Shown here in pieces: positions 34,910-45,432 of a stretch of 64,000 bases of DNA (positions are counted from its first letter, which is position 1; each line of letters begins with the position of its first letter). The notes under the pieces were generated by a model that was given only the letters and a program-made list of their open reading frames with translations, searched no databases and was not told the DNA's origin. The translations under genes and the position numbers were made by a program. Origin of the DNA: Isoetes taiwanensis (lineage: Eukaryota > Streptophyta > Lycopodiopsida > Isoetales > Isoetaceae); assembly GCA_021234155.1 (NCBI GenBank), contig JAJEKV010000109.1, positions 62,001-126,000 of the forward strand, written 5' to 3'.

Positions 34910-35490
34910 GAATATACAACATCGACCAGCCTAATTCTTCTGTTGATTTGCTTGCTCATGAGTTTTTAATAACTATTGCCAATGGCATGGGCATGCACAT
35001 TTTTCACACTATTATCAATGGTGCATATATTTGCATTTCTATTTCTATTGATCAAGCAATTCCTTAGTGTGTTATTGTTAAAAGTGGCAAGTGGTATAAG
35101 AAGCTGATGTTCTCTCTCCTAAATGGTCCAGAACTTGCTTAATTTTTTCAGATAAATCTTTTACATTTAATAGTAATCTGTCATAGTCTACACCTCATGA
35201 ACCTACTCCTGTTGCACTTTAAGAGGGGAACTTAGCTTTAAACTGTTCCTATGTCAGCAACCGCATTTGATTATTATACCTAGCAGATATCGCATGCACA
35301 CCTGTCGATTTATATCGAAGCTACGTCAACAGATGGACTGAAGGTACCAGAGGCCCACCATCTAAGGAAATCCACCAACAGGGAGCAGATGCAATTAGAG
35401 ATGGAGACATTTCGAGTGAGACATCCAATCAGAGCTTGAACAATTTAAAGAGAGCATGCGATCTGAAGTCCGTGAGATGATGCAAGAAGA
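34910..35490. other. No recognised gene
   Basis: Ordinary AT-rich sequence between the transposase-like gene and the GGGA/GGAA microsatellite. There are no open frames or repeats that I can support. Confidence 0.35.
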
Positions 35491-35491
35491 G

Positions 35492-35640
35492 GAAGGAAGG
35501 GAGGGAGGGAGGGAGGGAGGGAGGGAGGGAGGGAGGGAGGAAGGAAGGAAGGAAGGAAGGAAGGAAGGAAGGAAGGAAGGAAGGATATTTTAACGTCCAC
35601 GGAGGCCAACTAGCCTATGAGACGGTGATACAATGTAGTG
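35492..35640 (-). mobile_element. SINE-like 3' end with (TTCC)n / (CTCC)n tail
   Basis: On the minus strand: CGTCTCATAGGCTAGTTGGC, CTCCGTGGACGTTAAAATAT, then tetranucleotide repeats. On the plus strand these appear as about eleven GGGA/GGGAGG units followed by about eleven GGAA units (35500-35584). The CGTGGACGTTAAAA motif is the same one seen next to pentanucleotide tails at 11840, 47670, 48735 and 61570. Only the last 50 or so bases of the retroposon are recognisable. Confidence 0.6.
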
Positions 35641-35769
35641 GAAAGTTTCCAAACACAAAAGAAAACAACAGAAACCCTGTACAATGTGTCTCTACCACTG
35701 GGATGAAAAAACTCCCCATGTGGGAGGAAAAACCCTTGTAGTAGGCATTGAGAGGCCCTATCTAGGCGC

Positions 35770-36462
35770 TCAAATTCCCTGTGCTGTGAGGGACTCCCTG
35801 ATGGTGGAGACTTGCAGAATGTAGGATGCGAGACGTGCCACCATTGGCGAAGCCAGCAGTTGATGAATTGCTATCTCAGAGCATCTGAGATCGGCATGAG
35901 ATGCTCGGATGTGTGCATATGCTGGGCATTCATGTAGAGCATGGTGTTCATCTTCTACTATTTGCATGTGACAGCACTGGCATAATCTCTCATGCCGGGG
36001 ATTCCCCGCCTCCATTCGCATCTCCGGTACCTCTCAATTTCGAGATGGTGGGACCACTGTCCTTATTGCAGCTATAGCTCGCTTTCTTGGTAGAGATGTG
36101 TGCCTTCAGATACTTGGTGGGGGCCGTGTTCAAGCTTTACGGATTGACCTCGCGTGTGGTAGTGCTCGCTTTTGGGCTTCGCAAGAGTGGGCGATCCCAC
36201 GGAGAGGCAAAGAAAGCGGTCATTCAAATGCAGCTCCGCTCGCGATATCCCACATATCCATAATGTGTTGATAGTCTATGGACCATTTTGCGAACCATCC
36301 CCTACAATGCTCCCGCCACACTCTTCGACGCTGTGGCCCTTGTGCCAATAACAGAGCCCCCGGAGGAAGACGGCATCCATTCTCGTCAACCTTATGGAAA
36401 TACGCAAGGTGCTGCGCGCAAGATAGCGTATTTGCGCAGAGGCCAAAAGCCGCCTCATACAA
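35770..36462 (-). pseudogene. LINE A ORF2, C-terminal region with zinc-knuckle
   Basis: The minus-strand frame ending at 35770 shows ERLCQCCHMQIVEDEHHALH and ECPAYAHIR. This C-x2-C-x8-H-x4-C motif is typical of the C-terminus of plant LINE ORF2 proteins. Upstream (36220-36462) FGLCANTLSCAQHLAYFHKV and WREHCRGWFAKWSID belong to the same post-reverse-transcriptase region in a different frame, so at least one frameshift lies between them. The 3' end of LINE A is therefore near 35.7 kb. Confidence 0.65.
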
Positions 36463-36754
36463 AGAAAATCGGATAAGGAACCGTCCCTGACGCCTAGGGT
36501 CGTATGTCGAAAGCCTTCAGACCCTCTCTAGCTTATCCCAAGTACCCTTGCTAACCGGTCCCCGGACCTCTACCCCATACGAAGAATACTAGTTCCACGA
36601 AAGTGCTCGTAATCGTGTGTGCTTTATGCGTCAATCGCATACATCTATTCTCAGAATGGCTATTCTCAGATTGCATACGGGGGCTTTCCATCCCGCGCTG
36701 ACCCTTCTTTCTACACAATCATCCCATAGCATAGAGAAATCGATTCCCAGATAC

Positions 36755-37603
36755 TTAAAGGTCCTTACAACTTCCATTCTTTGTCCTCTGTAATAGAAGT
36801 GGGATATCATGCTGTGCAGACAGGATTGGCAACAGCTTGGTTTTCTGCTGGTTGACTGTCATTCCTGCTATGTCACAGAATTGACTGAGAGCATCCAAAT
36901 GTTCCTGCATACTCCTAGCTGTATGGGATAATAAGCCCAGATCGTCTGCATAGAGCAACTGTTTTACTGTATATGCCTCTGGCAACTGCGGGCCACCACC
37001 TCCATGTTCTTGCATCCAGGTCTCCAACTTGTCAATACATAGTCCAAAAAGCGTTGGAGATAACGGGCATCCCTGTTTAACACATATGGTGTTGTTCACC
37101 CGGTGGTCTGATGCAGGCAAAGTGGCATATATTCCGTCATAGAGCCAGTAGATGGCATTCTGCAAATCCTGTGGGACATGTAGCTCCTGCAAGCGTTGAC
37201 ACAAACATGTCCCGAGGGACCGTATCATATGCCGTCTTAAAATCCACGAAACAACAATACAAGTCACGTCTTGCATTGCGGCTAGCTTCCATAAGGATTC
37301 CGAGAGTAAAAATATGATCACTCGTGGAGTGGGCAGGGCGGAAACCCGCCGCCAACCGCGTACTCATTTCCTCCGCCCATTGCGTTAACTTCTTCTCTAG
37401 CACACCCCTGCTAGAAGTTTTATGAGTAACGGGCTCACCATGATCATACGGTAGTTGGTGGAGTCATCCCTGCTTCCCGTCTTATGAATAGGGGTGACCT
37501 TGCTAACCATCCATTCCTGTGGGAGGCCCTCTCTGATGGCCTGATTGAATATGTAGTATAATAACAGGGGGTTGTTTTTGTATTTTTGTACGTTTTTTAA
37601 CAT
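36755..37603 (-). pseudogene. LINE A reverse transcriptase (catalytic copy)
   Basis: Minus-strand pieces: YYIFNQAIREGLPQEWMVSK, HKTGSRDDSTNYRMIMVSPL, AGFRPAHSTSDHIFTLGI, CFVDFKTAYDTVPRDM, TICVKQGCPLSPTLFGLCID and KQLLYADDLGLLSHTA. This is an ordered non-LTR reverse transcriptase with an intact YADD box and palm Asp (DFKTAYD). Frameshifts near 37200 and 37350 break it. The same region at 41391-41861 is unbroken where this copy is broken, and the differences fall at CTG/CAG sites. Some breaks may therefore be consensus errors. Confidence 0.8.
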
Positions 37604-38816
37604 GGTTTTTATATGATTTCATGGGCGTATTCCATGGGATGTACGTGTCGGTACATCTAGAGCGATTGTAATCACCGTACTTCTTTCCGACGCGTATGCG
37701 ATGCGATGCAACGTCTGATGCGACGGGTAACGTCGATGGCGGTTTAACGCATTACAAACGTCGTCAAAAGTTGTTGTTTAAAAAGTGCGCGTGCGGTGCG
37801 TCACGGTACCATAAAATAATGCACGCACGTTAACGTAAAAAAAAAAATTTCATTTTTTGAAAAGTACTTTAGTACCGGTTACTATAAAGTACGTCACCTG
37901 CACTACCATACTTATAAAGTACATACCGTACGCGTACGTAAACAACAAACCAAAAAAAAATTTCTTGTTCTTATTTGATGCACGAAATGAATAAGTACGT
38001 ACGGTACGTATGGGTACGGTACGTTAAGTATGGAAAACGTAACGTCGCTGCGTTCTTAACCTGCAATCGATCTAGAGTCGATACCCCAACAAAGGATTTT
38101 AACATTTTCTGCCAATGTTGGGCACCCATGTATTTTTTATCTTGTACTTGGTGGTGTATGAATTTTGGGGCATTGCATGCAGGCCTCGGGGGTTTTAATT
38201 TTAGGGTTTGTGATTTTTTTGATCAAGCTTTGCGTTGGATATGGCTGTGAGTGAGGGACTTCAGAGTTTAGGGCGAGCAAGGGCAGTGAACTAGCTTCCA
38301 CAAAGGTATCAAGTTTTTGTATTTTTGTTGCTCTTTGTGTCAAGCAGAATTTGTCTTTGCCTAAAATATTGAGAAGATCCCAGATGAGCGAAAAAGTCCG
38401 CCCTAAACCTCCCGGAAACGCAGCTTCCTCTAGCTGGATCTTGCAGTTTGCTCTTGCCAATGAAGCTGGATCCTGCAGTTTACTCTTGCCAGGCCATTCT
38501 GCCCCATTCCAGACAGATTTCGGCGAGTGCAGACAGTTGCAGACAGATTTGTGCGAGTCCAGACAGTTCCAGATGGATTTGGGCAAATTCAAGCAATAGC
38601 AAATGTAAAGTGACCAAAGGGGCCGATTTCCCTACAATCCAAGCAGAGATGTAAGCCACAGCCAGAGGAGGACACAGAAAGGATGCCATGAGGCCCTTAA
38701 CGCAGATAACAAAATGAGTAGAAAGGGTGGGAATCTGGCATCTGAATTAAGTTGTGCCATGGTCTACAAAGGATTGAAATGCATGTGGCAGTAAAAATTT
38801 CAAGAAAACGGTTGAA

Positions 38817-39450
38817 ACACATGGAAGGCGACAGATTATATTTGGCAGCAGCTTACAGGTAGCCGCATGCTCATGGCTACCACATAATTTGATTTGATAT
38901 ATTCGAATCTACCTATGTTTGAAGCTTGTTGGCTGTTTCCAGTAAAAAAACGTGTAATTTTAAGTTCATCACCAGCTAACTTTCTTGCTCTTAGCTGTGC
39001 CATTAACAATATCCAAATTTGCTTGTTGCAACACATGGAAGGCAACATATTATATTTGGCAGCAGCTTGCAGGTATCCAGATGCTCATGGCTACAACATA
39101 ATTTGATTTGCTATGTCCGAGTCTACCTATGTTTGAGGCTTGTTGGCTGTTTTCAGTAAAAAAACTATAATTTTAAGTTTATCACTAGTTATTGCTCTTA
39201 GCTGTGCCATTCACAATATCCAAATTTGCTTGTTTTTAACACATGGAAGGCGACAGATTATATTTGGCAGTAGCTTACAGGTAGTCGGATGCTCATGGCT
39301 CCAATGTAATTTGATTTGCTATGTCTGCCTATGTTTGAGCCTTGTTGGATGTTTCCAGTAAAAAACCTGTAATTTTAAGTTTATCACCAGCTAACTTTAT
39401 TGCTCTTAGTTGTGCCATTAAGAATATCCAAATTTGCTTGGTTCATAGCA
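38817..39450. repeat. Three tandem 210-bp repeats
   Basis: ACACATGGAAGGCRACA marks unit starts at 38817, 39031 and 39239 (periods 214 and 208). Each unit runs through GCTCATGGCT, CTACCTATGTTTGA, TGTTGGCTGTTT and TGCTCTTAGCTGTGCCATT. The last unit is the outer part of the left arm of the palindrome. The same array lies at 43079-43700 in the duplicated segment. Confidence 0.85.
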
Positions 39451-40525
39451 TGAATCCGGCCCACTTCTTTGGTTTCTGCCCTTCTAAGACATGCAATATC
39501 TTTGGTTAATCTCTTATTCTTTTTTCCTTGTTTTTTTCTCTTTGCTTGGAGACGTCATTACAAATGTTCTCTACTTCGTTTACCTATGCTTGATTTCATT
39601 AGGGCCCGAAGGGCCAAAAAAAAATTTCTAATATAACAACCAACACATAACTACTATTAACATTAATTAACACAAACCATTACATCCAACACATTCAAAT
39701 TAAAATCCCCCTGAAACCCCCTCTGGTTTGGGTGCATATTCACACGGGGGGTGACGTAGGGCAGCGAGAGCCCCTAAAATTATATTTCGCGTACAAAATC
39801 AACACCATATAGTATATTACCTCAAATCTTATAGTATTTTACAAATCTTGTTATACAGTATAGCAAAATTTGTACATGCATACCCCACAAACGAGGAACT
39901 TTATGTATGGTGTAGATTGAGGAATAAAGGTGTTATATGCCCATCCAACGGCTCTCGATGCCCGGAAGTCACCCCCGTGAATATGCACCCAAACCAAATG
40001 GGGTTTCGGGGGATTTTAATTTGAATGTGTTGGATGTAATGGTTTGTGTTAATTAATGTTAATAGTAGTTATGTGTTGGTTGTTATATTAGAAATTTTTT
40101 TTTTTCCTTCGGCCCTAATGAAATCAAGCATAGGTAAACGGCGTAGAGAACATTTGTAATGACGCCTCCAAGCAAAGAGAAAAAAACAAGGAAAAAAGAA
40201 TAAGAGATTAACCAAAGACATTGCATGTCTTAGAAGGGCGTAAACCAAAGAAGTGGGCCGGATTCATGCTATGAACCAAGCAAATTTGATATTCTTAATG
40301 GCACAAAAACTAAGAGCAATAAAGTTAGCTGGTGATAAACTTAAAATTACTGTGTTTTTTTATCGAAACATCCAACAAGGCTCAAACATAGGCGTATATA
40401 GCAAATCAAATTACATTGGAGCCATGAGCATCCGACTACCCGTAAGCTACCGCCAAATATAACTGTCAGCCTTCCATGTGTTAAAAACAAGCAAATTTGA
40501 TATTGTGAGTGGCACGCCTAAGAGC
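39194..40525. mobile_element. Palindromic (foldback) element, copy 2
   Basis: A 1.33-kb inverted repeat. GCTCTTAGCTGTGCCATTCA at 39194 pairs with the complement ending at 40525. Inside it the core GGGCCCGAAGGGCC (39602) faces its complement at about 40105-40117, and TTTGGGTGCATATTCACACG (39727) faces its complement near 39982. The centre at about 39880 carries GCATACCCCACAAACGAGGA as in copy 1. The 400-bp outer arms are not found in copy 1, whose outer arms are different, although the core is shared. Confidence 0.8.
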
Positions 40526-40529
40526 ACCC

Positions 40530-41257
40530 CATTTCAACAAATCGGCCTGAAGTCCCCTGCGTAAGTCCTTTGCTTTACCATTAGCAAGATGCCTAAGACC
40601 CCGGTGGATGTCCGCCTCACGAAGTCAGTAGTGTTTCTCCTAGCTAATCTGGCACGTCAGCGATTGCTCCTGGGGGGTTATACAACTCCTCCAACCGCTG
40701 CCTCCACTGGTCTGGGGTAACATTGCCAGGTGGTTGATGCCTCTTATACAGCACTCTACGCCAAAAGGCTTTTGGCTCAGTCATCAGTAGATCAAACATG
40801 CGTTGCTGATTTTTCCGCAATGTAGCGATGCTTTTGGATTTTAAGAATGCTTTATGGTCCCTAATGGCCCGTGGGCGGAGCCGGGGGGTCTAAGATGGTG
40901 CGTAAATGACTCTTTAGAGCCTTACATTCAGCGTCAAACCAGGGGTTTTGAAGGAATTGCGCAGTATCCCTTCGCGGGGGCATTCTTGCTGCAAAGCATT
41001 CATTGGCTGCTGCGAGTAAGGCCTTCACCAACCATTCACACTTATCATGCAATGTATAGAGGGCATCAATCCCCTGCAGCTCATGTTCAAGCACTACCTC
41101 ATATCCTGCTTGCTTCCGATAGTTCAGGGTGTATCCCAAACCCCGGGGGCGCCTGTCCTGTGGCCACGCCACTGAGTGCCTTCAATCCAAAGTGACATAA
41201 AGTGGGTAGCAGTCTGACAAAGTCTCTTCATCTCTTGTTCCTGTGCCTGTCGCAAAA
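40530..41257 (-). pseudogene. LINE A ORF2 linker segment (duplicated copy)
   Basis: Matches the better-preserved 44790-45510. Minus-strand frame 41172-40861 reads RRPRGLGYTLNYRKQAGYEV, LHDKCEWLVKALLAAANECF and RDTAQFLQNPWFDAECKALK. Compared with the other copy, CTG/CAG-containing codons are altered, for example the run at 40868-40895 versus 45122-45150. This stops the open frame early. Confidence 0.7.
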
Positions 41258-41280
41258 TCTCGCAAAATCCTGTTCCTGTG

Positions 41281-41861
41281 ACTTGTCAATACATAGTCCA
41301 AAAAGCGTTGGAGATAACGGGCATCCCTGTTTAACACATATGGTGTTGTTCACCCGGTGGTCTGATGCAGGCAAAGTGGCATATATTCCGTCATAGAGCC
41401 AGTAGATGGCATTCTGCAAATCCTGTGGGACATGTAGCTCCTGCAAGCGTTGACACAAACATGTCCCGAGGGACCGTATCATATGCCGTCTTAAAATCCA
41501 CGAAACAACAATACAAGTCACGTCTTGCATTGCGGCTAGCTTCCATAAGGATTCCGAGAGTAAAAATATGATCACTCGTGGAGTGGGCAGGGCGGAAACC
41601 TGCCTGGCCAACTGCACGTACTCCAGTTTCCTCCGCCCATTGCGTTAACTTCTTCTCTAGCACACCTGCTAGAAGTTTTGCGAGTAACGGGCTCACCATG
41701 ATCATACGGTAGTTGGTGGAGTCATCCCTGCTTCCCGTCTTATGAATAGGGGTGACCTTGCTAACCATCCATTCCTGTGGGAGGCCCTCTCTGATGGCCT
41801 GATTGAATATGTAGTATAATAACAGGGGGTTGTTTTTGTATTTTTGTACGTTTTTTAACAT
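41281..41861 (-). pseudogene. LINE A reverse transcriptase, truncated duplicate
   Basis: A 156-codon minus-strand frame is open here (41861-41391): YIFNQAIREGLPQEWMVSKV, THKTGSRDD-type motif, QAGFRPAHSTSDHIFTLGIL and CFVDFKTAYDTVPRDMFV. A second frame carries GCPLSPTLFGLCIDK and then runs into the duplication junction. The YADD part is missing, so this copy lacks the catalytic centre. Confidence 0.8.
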
Positions 41862-44781
41862 GGTTTTTATATGATTTCATGGGCGTATTCCATGGGATGT
41901 ACAGATCAGTACATCTAGAGCAGTGTAGTACCGTACTTCCGCACCGTCGTGTAATGCGAGACGTGATGCAACGCGTCAAGATGCGGGTAACGTGACGATG
42001 GCGGTTTAACGCATAAAGCGTCGTCAAAAGTTGTTGTTTAAAGTACGCGCGTCACGATGCGTGCGGTACCATAAAATCACGTCGCGATGCGTTAACGTTA
42101 AAAAAAAAAAAATTTCATTTTTTTTGAAAAGTACTTGTACCGTACCTATAAAGTACGTACCGTACCTGTACCATACTTATAAAGTACATACCGTACGCGT
42201 ACGTAAACAACAAACCAAAAAAAAATTTCTTGTTCTTATTTGATGCACGAAATGAATAAGTACGTACGGTACGTATGGGTACGGTACGTTAAGTATGGAA
42301 AACGTAACGTACGCGTACTTAACCTACACTGATCTAGAGTGCGCATACCCCAACAGTGATTTTAACATTTTCTGCCAATGTTGGGCACCCATGTATTTTT
42401 TATCTTGTACTTGGTGGTGTATGAATTTTGGGGCATTGCATGCAGGCCTCGGGGGTTTTAATTTTAGGGTTTGTGATTTTTTTGATCAAGCTTTGCGTTG
42501 GATATGGCTGTGAGTGAGGGACTTCAGAGTTTAGGGCGAGCAAGGGCAGTGAACTAGCTTCCACAAAGGTATCAAGTTTTTGTATTTTTGTTGCTCTTTG
42601 TGTCAAGCAGAATTTGTCTTTGCCTAAAATATTGAGAAGATCCCAGATGAGCGAAAAAGTCCGCCCTAAACCTCCCGGAAACGCAGCTTCCTCTAGCTGG
42701 ATCTTGCAGTTTGCTCTTGCCAATGAAGCTGGATCCTGCAGTTTACTCTTGCCAGGCCATTCTGCCCCATTCGAGCATGCATTTCGAGGTGCGCAAGCAT
42801 TCTGCGAGCAATTTGTGCGAGTCCGCATTTCGGATGGATTTGGGCAAATTCAAGCAATAGCAAATGTAAAGTGACCAAAGGGGCGATTTCCCTACAATCC
42901 AAGCGAGATGTAAGCCACGGCCGGAGGAGGACCACGTAAAAGGATGCCATGAGGCCCTTAACGCAGATAACGAAATGAGTAGAAAGGGTGGGAATCTGGC
43001 ATCTGAATTAAGTTGTGCCATGGTCTACAAAGGATTGAAATGCATGTGGCAGTAAAAATTTCCAGAAAACGGTTGAAACACATGGAAGGCGACAGATTAT
43101 ATTTGGCAGCAGCTTACAGGTAGCCGCATGCTCATGGCTACCACATAATTTGATTTGATATATCCGAATCTACCTATGTTTGAAGCTTGTTGGCTGTTTC
43201 CAGTAAAAAACGTGTAATTTTAAGTTCATCACCAGCTAACTTTCTTGCTCTTAGCTGTGCCATTAACAATATCCAAATTTGCTTATTGCAACACATGGAA
43301 GGCAACATATTATATTTGGCGGCGGCTTGCGGTATCCGGATGCTCATGGCTACAACATAATTTGATTTGCTATGTCCGGAGTCTACCTATGTTTGAGGCT
43401 TGTTGGCTGTTTTCGATAAAAACTATAATTTTAAGTTTATCACTAGTTATTGCTCTTAAATTGTGCCATTCACAATATCAAATTTGCTTGTTTTTAACAC
43501 ATGGAAGGCGGCCAGTTATATTTGGCGATAACTTCACGGTGTAGTCGGATGCTCATGGCTCCAATGTAATTTGATTTGCTATATGCGCCTATGTTTGAGC
43601 CTTGTTGGATGTTTCGATAAAAAACACAGTAATTTTAAGTTTATCACCCATTAACTTTATTGCTCTTAGTTGTGCCATTAAGAATATCAAATTTGCTTGG
43701 TTCATAGCATGAATCCGGCCCACTTCTTTGGTTTACGCCCTTCTAAGACATGCAATATCTTTGGTTAATCTCTTATTCTTTTTCCTTGTTTTTTCTCTTT
43801 GCTTGGAGAGTCATTACAAATGTTCTCTACTTCGTTTACCTATGCTTGATTTCATTAGGGCCCGAAGGGCCAAAAAAAAATTTCTAATATAACAACCAAC
43901 ACATAACTACTATTAACATTAATTAACACAAACCATTACATCCAACACATTCAAATTAAAATCCCCAAAAACCCCTCGGTTTGGGTGCATATTCACACGG
44001 GGGGGTGGCGTGGGGGGTGAGAGCCCCTAAAATTATATTTCGCGTACAAAATCAACACCATATAGTATATTACCTCAAATCTTATAGTATTTTACAAATC
44101 TTGTTATACAGTATAGCAAAATTTGTACATGCATACCCCACAAACGAGGAACTTTATGTATGGTGTAGATTGAGGAATAAAGGTGTTATATGCCCATCCA
44201 ACAGCTCTCGATGCCCGGAGTCACCCCCCGTGTGAATATGCACCCAAACCAAATGGGGTTTCAGGGGGATTTTAATTTGAATGTGTTGGATGTAATGGTT
44301 TGTGTTAATTAATGTTAATAGTAGTTATGTGTTGGTTGTTATATTAGAAATTTTTTTTTGGCCCTTCGGGCCCTAATGAAATCAAGCATAGGTAAACGAA
44401 GTAGAGAACATTTGTAATGACGTCTCCAAGCAAAGAGAAAAAAACAAGGAAAAAAGAATAAGAGATTAACCAAAGACATTGCATGTCTTAGAAGGGCAGA
44501 AACCAAAGAAGTGGGCCGGATTCATGCTATGAACCAAGCAAATTTGGATATTCTTAATGGCACAGCTAAGAGCAATAAAGTTAGCTGGTGATAAACTTAA
44601 AATTACAGGTTTTTTACTGGAAACATCCAACAAGGCTCAAACATAGGCAGACATAGCAAATCAAATTACATTGGAGCCATGAGCATCCGACTACCTGTAA
44701 GCTACTGCCAAATATAATCTGTCGCCTTCCATGTGTTAAAAACAAGCAAATTTGGATATTGTGAGTGGCACAGCTAAGAGC
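41823..44781. mobile_element. Composite insertion in LINE A (copy 2)
   Basis: Duplicate of 37565-40525: repeat X at 41823, a GTACGT-rich stretch, the 38.1-38.8 kb equivalent, three 210-bp repeats (43079, 43291, 43499) and the palindrome 43452-44781. Between 42760 and 43900 this copy differs from copy 1 almost only at CAG/CTG positions. Confidence 0.6.
43452..44781. mobile_element. Palindromic (foldback) element, copy 3
   Basis: The counterpart of 39194-40525 in the duplicated segment: core ends GGGCCCGAAGGGCC at 43858 and GGCCCTTCGGGCCC at about 44373, same centre. The right arm is intact, with AACACATGG facing the left arm and AAGAGC meeting the LINE at 44781. Confidence 0.8.
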
Positions 44782-45423
44782 ACCCCATTTCAACAGCTCG
44801 GCCTGAAGTCCCTGCAAGTCCTTTGCTTTACCATTAGCAAGATGCCTAAGACCCTGGTGGATGTCCGCCTCTGAAAGCTGTAGTGTTTCTCCTAGCTAAT
44901 CTGGCACGTCAGCGATTGCTCCTGGGGGGTTATACAACTCCTCCAACCGCTGCCTCCACTGGTCTGGGGTAACATTGCCAGGTGGTTGATGCCTCTTATA
45001 CAGCACTCTACGCCAAAAGGCTTTTGGCTCAGTCATCAGTAGATCAAACATGCGTTGCTGATTTTCTGCAATGTAGCGATGCTTTTTGGATTTTAAGAAT
45101 GCTTTATGGTCCCTAATGGCCTGTGGCTGGAGCTGTGGGTCTAAGATGGTGCGTAGCTGACTCTTTAGAGCCTTACATTCAGCGTCAAACCAGGGGTTTT
45201 GAAGGAATTGCGCAGTATCCCTTCGCGGGGGCATTCTTGCTGCAAAGCATTCATTGGCTGCTGCGAGTAAGGCCTTCACCAACCATTCACACTTATCATG
45301 CAATGTATAGAGGGCATCAATCCCCTGCAGCTCATGTTCAAGCACTACCTCATATCCTGCTTGCTTCCGATAGTTCAGGGTGTATCCCAAACCCCGGGGG
45401 CGCCTGTCCTGTGGCCACGCCAC
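44782..45423 (-). pseudogene. LINE A ORF2 linker between endonuclease and reverse transcriptase
   Basis: A 175-codon frame (45423-44896) encodes GLGYTLNYRKQAGYEVVLEH, CEWLVKALLAAANECFAARM, TEPKAFWRRVLYKRHQPPGN and PDQWRQRLEELYNPPGAIAD. It continues out of frame as LSEADIHQGLRHLANGKAKD and LQGLQAELLKWG. That is the start of the reverse transcriptase domain, equivalent to LSNNKAADADGLVAEMFKWA in LINE B. The composite insert follows immediately after KWG. Confidence 0.75.
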
Positions 45424-45432
45424 TGAGTGCCT

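Larger units (their letters stand above)
37565..40525. mobile_element. Composite insertion in LINE A (copy 1)
   Basis: Interrupts LINE A between the codons for LLKWG and the codons for LLYYIFNQ. The 37565 end starts CAGGGGGTTG and belongs to repeat X. From 37640 to 38080 comes a stretch rich in GTACGT/ACGTAC, then 38100-38800 with a 151-codon minus-strand frame that is also open in the second copy but has no family resemblance. Next is a threefold 210-bp tandem repeat (38817, 39031, 39239), and finally the palindrome (39194-40525) ending at the LINE. No transposase is seen. Boundaries are defined by the LINE reading frame on both sides. Confidence 0.6.
37027..41280. repeat. 4.25-kb tandem duplication within LINE A, copy 1
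   Basis: The stretch starting ACTTGTCAATACATAG at 37027 recurs from 41281 with a near-constant offset of about 4254. Both copies contain the reverse transcriptase start, the 3-kb insert with its palindrome, and the linker between endonuclease and reverse transcriptase. At the junction (41258-41281) a filler GCAAAATCCTGTTCCTGTG repeats nearby bases, as expected from end joining with local templating. Confidence 0.85.

Noticed and set aside
38137-38592. 151-codon minus-strand frame in the composite insert as a transposon protein
   Set aside because: Open in both copies only because they are duplicates; the composition is irregular and no domain is visible.
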